From Planctomycetota bacterium (lineage in GTDB: Bacteria; Planctomycetota; Planctomycetia; Planctomycetales; Planctomycetaceae), in assembly GCA_017859815.1 (NCBI GenBank), contig JAFMMM010000014.1:1-33836 (forward strand): a DNA stretch of 33,836 nucleotides, in the 5' to 3' direction. The position numbers and the translations under genes were made by a program. The first letter of the stretch is position 1, and each line of letters opens with the position of its first letter. The notes beneath the pieces are model-generated. The model had not been told where the DNA came from. It was given only the letters and a program-made list of their open reading frames with translations, and ran no database searches. This document shows, one piece after another, positions 1-7,054 of the stretch.

Positions 1-1410
1 CCGCCACAGGATGGTGAAGAGACGCAGCGATTGCGTTACATGGCCGCCCGACTGCACAGTCTTTCCCAAACGCACAAGTCCGTTCTCTGCTTGTGTACGC
101 TGCAGGACTGGCCGTGGCTGCGACAGGAGTTCCATGCAAAACAACAGCCGCTGGAACAGCCGGAGTGGTCCGAAGCACCGGCAGAAACCTTTTCGGTTGA
201 TCCACGAACACTGCTGTTCGTGTTGGGTGAACTTCCCTTCATTACAGCTCTGTACGAACAAGCACGTGCTCAGCTTGACGACGACGAAAACCTGTCGGTG
301 GATGGAGTGAAGGCCCTCCTGATCGCGGCCAGAGACAGTTACGTTCACGAGTTCGGCCGGCGAGCCAGGCGAATCAGCCCTGGGCTGCTCTCCAGGACAC
401 TGAAATACGCTCGAAACCTGTCTCTGATTGAACGCCGTCTCACTCCGGATCTGTACACACTGGTCGTGGCATCGCGGCAGACCGCTGGCGATCAGTACGC
501 CATTCATGTTGCTGAACAGGCTGCGCAGTATTTTCCACAGGATCATGATCAGGAGCCATCAATACGGTTCGGGGTTGACCAGGCGCAACTGCCTGACGGG
601 ACCCCTGTGAATCCCGTTTCCCTGCTGCCGGGTCCGCCGGTCGTCTGGCGTTCCTGTCGTCTCAATGCCCGACCGGATCTGCGTTCAGTGATGCGCTGGC
701 AGAAGACGTGGAATCCCTTCGGGCAGTGCAGCTGGCCACCGGAAGACGCCGCGATCGAGCGTTTTCGGGGCCACGTCAGGGATGTGGCATTGGAGATGAT
801 GGGGCACGACCTTGCCCGAACAGAGAAATTTTCTGCCAGCATGAAGGACGGTCTCGACATTCGTGAGACGCTGCGAAACTGGCATACGGGAGACATGTAT
901 GTACGCATCAACCCGCCGGCGGCCGGAAAGCTGGATTGTGTCCTGATGCTCTTTGACAGCCCCGCCGATCCGCGAGATTACCCCTGGAGGATCACATGGC
1001 ACGCGGAGCATCAGGACGAATCAACTCTGTCTCTGTTCGCCACAAATTTCCTTGAGGAGATGGCCGGGCCTGGTATCGCCGTTTCGCGTTACGGCGGTGC
1101 CATGTTTCTGTTTCCTCCGCGGCCGGTTCCGGAAATCTGGCAGGACCCGCAATTTGACTTCACCGATACGCTTGAAGAGCGACTTTTGGCGGCGGCTCTG
1201 CATTACTCACAGGAGAAGCAAATCGCCGTGATGAGCCATGCTCCCCCTGGGCCGGCCTGGAGGCGACTGGCGTCGCGCTATCGTCGCCGCCTGATCCATG
1301 TTCCCATGTCCCGTTTTGGCTCCGAAACCATTGAAAAACTCCGTATTTTTCACGTCCTGAATGGCCACGAAGTCCGCTCGTACGCTGAACACTTTATTCG
1401 CCGGCCATGA
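1..1410 (+). CDS. Hypothetical protein, 5'-truncated by window edge
   Basis: The reading frame is open from base 1 to a TGA at 1408-1410, giving 469 visible codons, so the true start lies outside the window. The first in-frame ATG is at 40. I do not recognise the family with confidence. The first visible segment (RYMAARLHSLSQTHKSVL, followed by a Trp-rich stretch) loosely recalls the end of a TraB/ChaN-like domain, where a helix of this kind precedes a strand ending in an active-site region; this is weak inference. The rest is a mixed alpha/beta protein with no signal peptide, membrane segment or repeat visible in this part. It is followed by a strong hairpin-plus-T-run at 1518-1556, which fits it being the last gene of its transcript. 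The coding call is secure from length and composition; the function is unknown. Confidence 0.75.
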   Translation, partial: PPQDGEETQRLRYMAARLHSLSQTHKSVLCLCTLQDWPWLRQEFHAKQQPLEQPEWSEAPAETFSVDPRTLLFVLGELPFITALYEQARAQLDDDENLSVDGVKALLIAARDSYVHEFGRRARRISPGLLSRTLKYARNLSLIERRLTPDLYTLVVASRQTAGDQYAIHVAEQAAQYFPQDHDQEPSIRFGVDQAQLPDGTPVNPVSLLPGPPVVWRSCRLNARPDLRSVMRWQKTWNPFGQCSWPPEDAAIERFRGHVRDVALEMMGHDLARTEKFSASMKDGLDIRETLRNWHTGDMYVRINPPAAGKLDCVLMLFDSPADPRDYPWRITWHAEHQDESTLSLFATNFLEEMAGPGIAVSRYGGAMFLFPPRPVPEIWQDPQFDFTDTLEERLLAAALHYSQEKQIAVMSHAPPGPAWRRLASRYRRRLIHVPMSRFGSETIEKLRIFHVLNGHEVRSYAEHFIRRP

Positions 1411-1465
1411 TTCCGGGACGGTGACCTGCACCCTGTGAACTTCGCCGCAAAAACAGCGATTTCGC

Positions 1466-1494
1466 TTAACCTCGGGTCCAGAAACTGCGATAAT
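1466..1494 (+). promoter_or_regulatory. Candidate sigma70-type promoter upstream of argF
   Basis: TTAACC (1466-1471) and GATAAT (1489-1494) are separated by 17 bases. They match four of six and five of six consensus positions. Transcription would start near 1501, about 100 bases before argF, and would run straight through the hairpin at 1518-1556. Planctomycete promoters are poorly defined, so this is only a sequence match. Confidence 0.35.
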
Positions 1495-1517
1495 TCAAAG
1501 AACGGTTGAAGTCCTTG

Positions 1518-1556
1518 ACTGAGCTGGTGCGGAATCGCCCTTGCTCAGTTTTTTTT
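1518..1556 (+). terminator. Intrinsic terminator, possible argF leader attenuator
   Basis: ACTGAGC (1518-1524) pairs with GCTCAGT (1543-1549). Inside it a second GC-rich stem (GGTGCG against CGCCC, one bulge) closes a GAAT loop, and eight T residues follow (1549-1556). It lies 108 bases after the stop of the preceding gene and 45 bases before the argF start. It may simply end the upstream transcript. Because a promoter-like pair sits just before it, it could also act as an attenuator in the argF leader. Confidence 0.7.
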
Positions 1557-1601
1557 GTTTCTGTCCGGACCTGTCATCTGTCCTTTCATTAGCTCGTCTT
1601 T

Positions 1602-2525
1602 ATGAAGCATCTTACGTCGCTGCTCGACTTGTCTGCGGATGATCTCCTCGCTGTTCTCGATCTTGCTGCGGACTTGAAACGTCGGTTTCGTCAGGGTGAT
1701 CGCCCACAGCTGCATCCGGGGCGAGTACTGGTGCAGCTGTTCGAAAAGCCATCGCTCCGCACTCGGAACAGTTTCGAAGCGGCGATGATTCATCTTGGCG
1801 GATCCGGGGTTTTCCTTTCCACTGACGAAGCCGGTCTGAATGGTCGGGAAAGCCTCTCGGATATTGCTCGCGTGATCACTTCGTTCGCAGACCTGATCAC
1901 AATGCGAACCTTCTCCCAGAAACTGATCGAAGATTTTGCGGCAGTCGCCGGATGCCCTGTCATCAACGGACTTTCGGATGAACGTCATCCCTGCCAGGCA
2001 CTGACCGACTTGCTGACGATCCGGGAACTGCGTGGCAATCTGGCAGACCAGCATCTGGTTTTTGTGGGAGACGGCAATAACGTCTCCATGTCTCTGGCAA
2101 TCGCCGCCGCGATGACGGGGATGCAGATGACACTCGCCGCACCGGTGGGGTTCGAGTTCAGCGAGGAATTTCAGTCGTTACTTGTACAGCGTTTTCCCGC
2201 TCACCGCGTCGCCCTGTCCAACGACCCCCACGCTGCCGTCAACGACGCCACGCTGGTTTACACCGATGTCTGGGCCAGCATGGGGCAGGAAGGCGATGCT
2301 GATCGTCGTATGAAGGCGTTTGCAGATTTCCAGGTCAACGAACAGCTGATGACAGCTGCTCCTCGGGACGCTCTCTTCATGCATGACCTTCCGGCGAAAC
2401 GAGGGCTGGAGGTGACGGACGCTGTGATGGATAGTCCAGCCAGCGTTGTCTTCCAGCAGGCCGAAAACCGCATGCACCTGGCTCGCGGGCTGTTCGCGTG
2501 GCTGCTGCGGTCCGGATCCGCGTAA
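1602..2525 (+). CDS. argF: Ornithine carbamoyltransferase
   Basis: This cytoplasmic arginine-biosynthesis enzyme joins carbamoyl phosphate and ornithine to make citrulline. The 307-aa length is normal for the family. The carbamoyl-phosphate site is clear: FEKPSLRTR at residues 47-55 and HPCQ at 129-132. The ornithine loop DVWASMGQE at 222-230 is diagnostic for OTCase over aspartate carbamoyltransferase. The C-terminal QAENRMH helix is present. One oddity is the HCLP motif, which reads HDLP at 261-264, so the usual ornithine-side cysteine is aspartate. No good Shine-Dalgarno site precedes the ATG. The gene is followed after 33 bases by a DUF455 gene on the same strand, probably co-transcribed. 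No other arginine gene is in view. Confidence 0.95.
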   Translation: MKHLTSLLDLSADDLLAVLDLAADLKRRFRQGDRPQLHPGRVLVQLFEKPSLRTRNSFEAAMIHLGGSGVFLSTDEAGLNGRESLSDIARVITSFADLITMRTFSQKLIEDFAAVAGCPVINGLSDERHPCQALTDLLTIRELRGNLADQHLVFVGDGNNVSMSLAIAAAMTGMQMTLAAPVGFEFSEEFQSLLVQRFPAHRVALSNDPHAAVNDATLVYTDVWASMGQEGDADRRMKAFADFQVNEQLMTAAPRDALFMHDLPAKRGLEVTDAVMDSPASVVFQQAENRMHLARGLFAWLLRSGSA

Positions 2526-2558
2526 AGTCCTGGTGCGGTAACTGTTGAAAGACCCGGT

Positions 2559-3377
2559 ATGGAACTCCGAGCTTTTGCCGAACAGGTCCTGCTGTCCGAT
2601 TCGCTCTCTGTCAAATTGCAGGCCCCCGTTCTGCCTCTGACAGATCAGGACCCAGGGCCAGCGATTCTTATTGACACTCCGGGGCGGCCGGCCGCACTCC
2701 TGTTTGCTCCCAGACGCACCGCCCCGGCCATGCCCCACGGCTCTGCTCTTCACGACCCGGCAAAGCGAGCCGTTGCGCATCACATCATGGCGAATCATGA
2801 GTTGCAGGCGCTGGAGGTGATGGGAATGATCCTGTTGTCTTTTCCACAGGCGCCCGCTGATTTTCGCTCCGGGCTTGCCGAAGTCATGGTCGATGAACAA
2901 CGACACACGCGGATGCATATGAGTCGCTGTCGGGATTTGGGTACTGAGTTCGGCGACTTTCCGGTGAACTCGTGGATCTGGCAAAAAGCTCAAACGTTTC
3001 GCAGTGAACTCGAATATGTCGCCGGGTTGCCTCTGGTGTTTGAGGGTGCCAATCTTGATCACAGCATCGAGTTCGAAGAGGCTTTTCTGCAGGCTGGAGA
3101 TCGCCGCAGTGCCGCCGTCATGCGAACGATTCACAATGATGAAATTCGGCACGTCCGTTTCGGCATGGAATGGCTGCAGCGTTTCAAGCCGCCGGGGCAA
3201 TCAGACTGGGACGCGTGGACTCAGGCTCTGCACTTCCCGCTGCGGCCATTGCGTGCTCGCGGGACAATGTTTCAGCATCAGGCACGCCTGGAGGCCGGCT
3301 TGTCAGAAGAGTTTATCCAGCTGCTGCGGGAATATTCTGACGACACGGATCAGCCGCGTGAACAGACTCGCGGCTAG
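2559..3377 (+). CDS. DUF455 family ferritin-like protein
   Basis: The protein (272 aa) has the four-helix carboxylate/histidine pattern of the ferritin-like DUF455 family, related in fold to MiaE-type diiron enzymes. Likely metal ligands are E81 in the HHIMANHELQALE region, E113 and H116 in VDEQRHTRMH, E162 in LVFEGANLD, and E195 and H198 in NDEIRHVRFG. No signal peptide or membrane segment is seen, so it should be cytoplasmic. The family's reaction is not established; an oxygen-dependent diiron oxidation is a guess from the fold. The gene starts 33 bases after argF and is probably in its operon. Its TAG stop shares the palindrome CTAG (3374-3377) with the stop of the convergent next gene. 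Confidence 0.85.
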   Translation: MELRAFAEQVLLSDSLSVKLQAPVLPLTDQDPGPAILIDTPGRPAALLFAPRRTAPAMPHGSALHDPAKRAVAHHIMANHELQALEVMGMILLSFPQAPADFRSGLAEVMVDEQRHTRMHMSRCRDLGTEFGDFPVNSWIWQKAQTFRSELEYVAGLPLVFEGANLDHSIEFEEAFLQAGDRRSAAVMRTIHNDEIRHVRFGMEWLQRFKPPGQSDWDAWTQALHFPLRPLRARGTMFQHQARLEAGLSEEFIQLLREYSDDTDQPREQTRG

Positions 3378-4666
3378 TCCCCTGCTGTTTCGTGATCGCG
3401 ATGAGACCAGAACACCAGTCCGGAAGGTACGGGCTGCATTGGCAGAAAATCCTGTTCCGATCCTGACCGAATGATCTGTTCGAACTGTGACTGAAGACCG
3501 CCGCGAACGGAGAGCCGGGAGATCAATGCCACATTTCCCGGTGTGGGTTTTCCTGATCGCTGCAGTTGCAGAAACCCTTCGTAGCTTCCGCTGACAAGCT
3601 GATGAGCTGCTGTGCCAATGACCTCTTCACAAACAAGCGTACGGAGCTGCGTCAGTGTCCTGCAGCGAGCCGGTGCAGACAGCAAAAAACAGCACCCATC
3701 CTCTGTGACCATCACCAGACAGGGCTGGTCATCACTCAGACCGGAAAGATCGACCGCGTCTTCGACCGCACTGGCATCACTGCCGGCATCTTCCCACTGG
3801 AGTCCGGGCACTGCTTCCGCTTTCGATTTCAGATCGCCTCCTGCAAGTCCGCTTACGGCAACTTCACAGAAATGAGGCTGAAAGCTGAGGTCCTGTTCAT
3901 TGACCGAAGTCACGCTGCAAAGCAGTTTGCATGCTGGCGCATTCTGTTCCGGCAATTCCATGTGTTCTGCAAGCTGTCGACGGGCGGCGAGGAACAGCGA
4001 TAGTCCACCTGCAAGACCGGCTGTGCATTCAAAAAAGTAATCCTGCAACGACTTTGTCAATGCGCGATCAGACACAGCCCAGACTCGCGTTGTGTGCCCG
4101 CCTGGCGACACACAAACGACTGGAGTCAACGAACGCACAGCACGCTCCAGCAGAATACGGAGTGAGTCCTTTTCATCCGGAAGCGCTGGCTCTTCGATCA
4201 GCAGTCGAACCGGGGAGTGGTCCATTTGGCAGAAAGTGCGTCGCTGCAATGCTCGTTCAATCGAGTCCGCCGCAACGCTGTCTGACTCTCGGGGCAAACG
4301 AATATCCGCAGCCTCGGCTGTCAGGTCGGTGAGGCCTGTTACAGACCAGACCTCGTGAACACCGTTTTCATCCGTGACGCTGTTCTCCACCACGTAGAAC
4401 GCGGCGTCGTGTTCCAGCTGCAAAACACCCTGCCGCCGCCATCGATGAAAGCTGTCGACGCTGTGCGTCAGCAATCCGCGCAATTCTGACGTCGGTTCGA
4501 TCTCTGATTGCCCGCCGGTCAGGTGCGCGAAGCTGTATGGATGATCCGATGCCGACGGAAAACCGCCATGTGCAGACGGACTTGTGACCACGTCAGCCAG
4601 AGCGCCAACCTGGCTCAGGTCATATCGCCATCCGGCGAAGGGCAGCAGCGAGAACCCCATTCTCAT
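3374..4666 (-). CDS. Divergent DUF1015-like protein
   Basis: The N-terminus carries the DUF1015 opening (PFAGWRYDLSQVGALADVV at residues 9-27) and the later HPYSFAHL segment, matching the family's typical NPYNxVRL. The protein (430 aa) has family-like length. Two hallmark motifs seem lost. The usual PPYDVI directly after the first block is SPSAHG, and I cannot find the GHHRYET motif. The function of DUF1015 is unknown, although some members sit beside serA. Here the gene lies 54 bases downstream of thyX on the same strand and is probably co-transcribed with it. A start two codons later (second Met, 4660) is equally possible. The coding call is firm; the family call rests mainly on the N-terminus. 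Confidence 0.75.
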   Translation of the reverse strand: MRMGFSLLPFAGWRYDLSQVGALADVVTSPSAHGGFPSASDHPYSFAHLTGGQSEIEPTSELRGLLTHSVDSFHRWRRQGVLQLEHDAAFYVVENSVTDENGVHEVWSVTGLTDLTAEAADIRLPRESDSVAADSIERALQRRTFCQMDHSPVRLLIEEPALPDEKDSLRILLERAVRSLTPVVCVSPGGHTTRVWAVSDRALTKSLQDYFFECTAGLAGGLSLFLAARRQLAEHMELPEQNAPACKLLCSVTSVNEQDLSFQPHFCEVAVSGLAGGDLKSKAEAVPGLQWEDAGSDASAVEDAVDLSGLSDDQPCLVMVTEDGCCFLLSAPARCRTLTQLRTLVCEEVIGTAAHQLVSGSYEGFLQLQRSGKPTPGNVALISRLSVRGGLQSQFEQIIRSGSEQDFLPMQPVPSGLVFWSHRDHETAGD

Positions 4667-4720
4667 CCTCTTTGTGCAGATCCGCTTGAACTCACGGGAA
4701 TTCTCGATCCGTCCCCGGCG

Positions 4721-5653
4721 TTATTCCATCAGCCCCATCCGCTGCAGTTTGCTGCGACACTCGTCGCGTTCCCGACAGCGCGTCAGATCGGCCCACGCTG
4801 GATCCTGAGCAGCCAAAAACGCTTCTTCGCTCCATGGGGGAGCTGTGGCTGCGGCAGAACTGAGTCGCTGAACCACGCCTGTATCCGGACCGGTCAGCGA
4901 CATACTGTTCATGCGGTAATCGAGAAACGCTTCCCAGACAACCGGAAACAGGGGCCGAACAATTTGTTCCCCAATGGTTGTCGCGTACTGCCGGATCTCC
5001 AGCTGGGCATGGCTGTCCATTCGCAGTGCCAGAAAGTGCAGCAGGTTGTGCAGATCCACTTTCCAGTACGCTTCCGTATAGGTTGATAATGGCAGATCCT
5101 TTCGCGCCTGCTCACGAGCCACGCCGGACTCAATCCGCCGCTGATAGACGTCGCGGATCCCGTCCTGCAACTGTCGTTCTTCGGCTGTAAGCCGTTCACC
5201 CACATCTGCCGGCAGAGGATCCCCGCTTCCCTGTCGATTGGATTCTGCCTGCGTTCGCCAGTCTGTCGCTTCGGTTGTCTGCGACGCATCAATCGCCAGT
5301 GAATAACGCGTGCTGTATTCATTGATGTTGGCGGTGCGATGCCGGACCCACTGTCTCCAGCAGTCCATCGGAACGCGAACCAGAAACTTGATTTCCGCCA
5401 TCTCAAACGGAGTCGTGTGGCGGTGACGCAACAGATAGCGAATTAAAGTACGGTCATCACTAACTTTTCGCGTTCCGTCACCATAGCTGACACGCGCCGC
5501 CTGAACTACGCTGCTGTCGTTGCCCATGACATCAACAAGGCAAACAAACCCATCATCCAGCACAGGGAACTTCTTCCATCGCAACGTGTCCACCGTTGCC
5601 TGAGCCTCAGAGGCGCTGGAATTCGTATCGCGGGATGTCGGGTCTGCTGACAT
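4721..5653 (-). CDS. thyX: Flavin-dependent thymidylate synthase ThyX
   Basis: ThyX makes dTMP from dUMP using methylene-tetrahydrofolate and reduced FAD, independently of ThyA and folate oxidation. The signature at residues 104-118 reads RHRTANINEYSTRYS, against the canonical RHRxxSxNExSxRYS, so the central Ser is Asn here. Other family features are present: a flavin/nucleotide helix around HRHTTPFEMAEIKF and a C-terminal DLHNLLHFLALRMDSHAQ block followed by an arginine in EIRQYA. I chose the ATG at 5653 (310 aa), since the 52-residue upstream extension is basic, unlike the family, and would cover most of the intergenic region. A DUF1015-like gene follows after 54 bases. The alkyltransferase gene diverges 137 bases upstream. 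Confidence 0.93.
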   Translation of the reverse strand: MSADPTSRDTNSSASEAQATVDTLRWKKFPVLDDGFVCLVDVMGNDSSVVQAARVSYGDGTRKVSDDRTLIRYLLRHRHTTPFEMAEIKFLVRVPMDCWRQWVRHRTANINEYSTRYSLAIDASQTTEATDWRTQAESNRQGSGDPLPADVGERLTAEERQLQDGIRDVYQRRIESGVAREQARKDLPLSTYTEAYWKVDLHNLLHFLALRMDSHAQLEIRQYATTIGEQIVRPLFPVVWEAFLDYRMNSMSLTGPDTGVVQRLSSAAATAPPWSEEAFLAAQDPAWADLTRCRERDECRSKLQRMGLME

Positions 5654-5731
5654 GGTTGAGTCTGGTCCGGAGAGAAATCGAATCGGGATCCGTTTCGGGG
5701 CAGATCGTCGCCCACAAGGATGTGCCAGAGT

Positions 5732-5762
5732 GTACAGAATTTTGCCGTCGAATCGTCTGTAC
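5732..5762. promoter_or_regulatory. Inverted repeat in thyX/ogt divergent region, possible operator
   Basis: GTACAGA (5732-5738) and TCTGTAC (5756-5762) form a perfect 7-base inverted repeat with 17 bases between the arms. It ends 28 bases before the alkyltransferase ATG. The half-site spacing suits a dimeric DNA-binding protein on two successive helix faces. No T-run follows, so it is not a terminator. The regulator is unknown. Confidence 0.35.
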
Positions 5763-5790
5763 GCAACTGTTAAGCATAGGGCATCTTCAG

Positions 5791-6333
5791 ATGAGAAAAA
5801 AGCGGCCACTCAGTACGAGCCACCAGCTGCGGCTGGATTGTTCACCAATCGGATCACTCTTGCTGACGGCCAACCATGACTGTCTGCAGGAGATCCGCTT
5901 TGAAGATGATCCGCCCGGCACTCAACCCGCTGTGCATTGTCATTGTTCCCTCGCGCGCCAGATTCTGGATTCCGCTGTCGAGCAACTGCGGGATTACTTT
6001 GCCGGTCACCGCAGGCAGTTTCAATTGCCGCTGAGACCCGCGCCAAGTCATTTTCAACAGCTTGTCCGTGAGCAACTGGTGCAGATTCCATGGGGAACGA
6101 CGGCCAGTTATGGTGAGATCGCGGTCAGAATGGGACAACCCTCTGCTTCTCGTGCGGTCGGAGCGGCCAATGGACGGAACCCCCTGCCCATTATTGTTCC
6201 ATGTCACCGCGTCATCGGCGCAAATGGGCAGTTGGTTGGTTTTGGCGGGGGCCTGGAACGCAAGTTGACTCTGCTGCGGCTTGAGGGATGGACAAATCCG
6301 TCGCGGACGGGTTCACTGTTTCCTGACGAGTAG
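5791..6333 (+). CDS. ogt: Methylated-DNA--[protein]-cysteine S-methyltransferase
   Basis: This suicide DNA-repair protein moves the alkyl group of O6-methylguanine onto its own cysteine. The acceptor motif IVPCHRV is at residues 135-141 with C138 as acceptor. Before it are the helix-turn-helix region IPWGTTASYGEIA (99-111) and the RAVGAANGRNP segment (121-131) of the family. The GFGGGLERK block after the active site is also typical. I chose the ATG at 5791 (180 aa). The in-frame extension upstream overlaps thyX on the other strand and has no family resemblance. No Ada-type N-terminal or AlkA domain is fused. The symbol ogt is used for the single-domain type, without proof of orthology. Confidence 0.92.
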   Translation: MRKKRPLSTSHQLRLDCSPIGSLLLTANHDCLQEIRFEDDPPGTQPAVHCHCSLARQILDSAVEQLRDYFAGHRRQFQLPLRPAPSHFQQLVREQLVQIPWGTTASYGEIAVRMGQPSASRAVGAANGRNPLPIIVPCHRVIGANGQLVGFGGGLERKLTLLRLEGWTNPSRTGSLFPDE

Positions 6334-6347
6334 ATTCTCCGGTCACG

Positions 6348-6388
6348 AAAAAGAAAGGGAGAAAGAACCGAAGTCCTTCCTCCCTTTC
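6348..6388 (-). terminator. Strong intrinsic terminator with UUCG tetraloop
   Basis: On the minus strand GAAAGGGAG (6388-6380) begins a 16-bp stem, with two G-U pairs, closed by a C(UUCG)G tetraloop and followed by five T residues (6352-6348). It points away from the zinc-ribbon gene and towards the 3' end of ogt. It ends either the candidate small RNA or the upstream minus-strand operon. It has no T-run on the plus strand, so it is not a clear terminator for ogt. Confidence 0.85.
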
Positions 6389-6545
6389 AATTCGAGAAAT
6401 CTGCCTCAACATCTTCCTCGGCAGGAGTGCTTTGCTCAGGCCACGCACCTCTACGAACACAGCGAACGAAACCCCGATCGGGACTCGTAAACTCCTGTGG
6501 AGATCATGTGAGATCGGTTCCCACCTTTCCAATCTCACCTCCTTA
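6348..6545 (-). ncRNA. Candidate structured small RNA with strong terminator
   Basis: The minus strand carries a run of stems ending in an excellent terminator. In transcript order these are: AAGGAGGTGA (6544-6535), a perfect match to the complement of the 16S 3' end; a 10-bp stem GTGAGATTGG (6538-6529) with CCGATCTCAC (6517-6508); the palindrome CCCGATCGGG (6482-6473); a CTGCC/GGCAG hairpin (6424-6401); and the terminator at 6388-6348. I do not recognise SRP RNA, tmRNA or RNase P, and a 6S-like shape could not be shown. No clear promoter was found, so the 5' end is approximate. An alternative is a translated leader: a TTG lies five bases after AAGGAGG, but its frame runs through the terminator stem into the antisense of ogt. 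Confidence 0.5.
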
Positions 6546-6775
6546 ACTCCCTCTACAGCAACCAACGTGCCATTTGCGTGTTAACATTCCATTTGAGTCC
6601 GCAGACTTGAGTAAACACGGCGTTTTCGCCCGTTTTCTGATCGACTGTTCGCTGTGGATCGACAATCGCTGATCGCTGCTGAAGTCGAAGCGTGCAGCAA
6701 TGCCTTTGATTCGGGCAACGACACTGCAGGATTTCGGGCAATCCGGCGGGGCGGCGGCTGACATCCGCAGAGCGA

Positions 6776-7018
6776 TCACACCATCTGCATGAACAGGATG
6801 ATCAAACAGAGAGCGACGATCAGCAGGGTTATTGGAGCACCACGTCTGACGGGCGGCCTGTCTTCACTGGAGAACCAGCAACCGCAAGCGGAGCACTGCG
6901 GGGAATCTTCATAAACATCCGCGCTACATTCCGGGCAGCTTATCAAATCCGCCTCGAGTGCTTCGTCCGCTTCCGGGTAGTCGTCATACCAGTCATCGTC
7001 ACTGTCATCCGAATACAC
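6776..7018 (-). CDS. Small zinc-ribbon membrane protein
   Basis: The product (80 aa) starts with a very acidic stretch. It continues with a zinc ribbon of two CxxC pairs (SCPECSA and QCSACGC), then a basic RRG segment, and ends in a hydrophobic helix (ITLLIVALCLIILFMQM) that should anchor it in the membrane with the ribbon inside. The start is a GTG at 7018, with GAGGA about ten bases upstream. It follows the 1121-aa fusion gene after 36 bases and is probably the last gene of that operon. Its role is unknown. Confidence 0.8.
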   Translation of the reverse strand: MYSDDSDDDWYDDYPEADEALEADLISCPECSADVYEDSPQCSACGCWFSSEDRPPVRRGAPITLLIVALCLIILFMQMV

Positions 7019-7054
7019 GATCAGATGTCCTCATACTCTGCAGGCGGGTGGGCC

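Noticed and set aside
2178-3200. Long minus-strand frame opposite argF and DUF455
   Set aside because: It is a shadow of two well-supported genes on the plus strand and has no motif.
5654-5809. Fifty-two-residue N-terminal extension of ThyX
   Set aside because: It is not family-like and would cover the divergent control region with its inverted repeat.
6212-6565. Minus-strand frame of 117 codons beside ogt, with AAGGAGG before an internal TTG
   Set aside because: It runs through a 16-bp terminator stem and into the antisense of ogt. A structured RNA explains the region better, though a short peptide cannot be excluded.
6543-6779. Frame overlapping the zinc-ribbon gene stop by four bases
   Set aside because: Composition is random-like (Ser, Arg, Lys, Cys) and no domain is visible, despite the tempting ATGA overlap.
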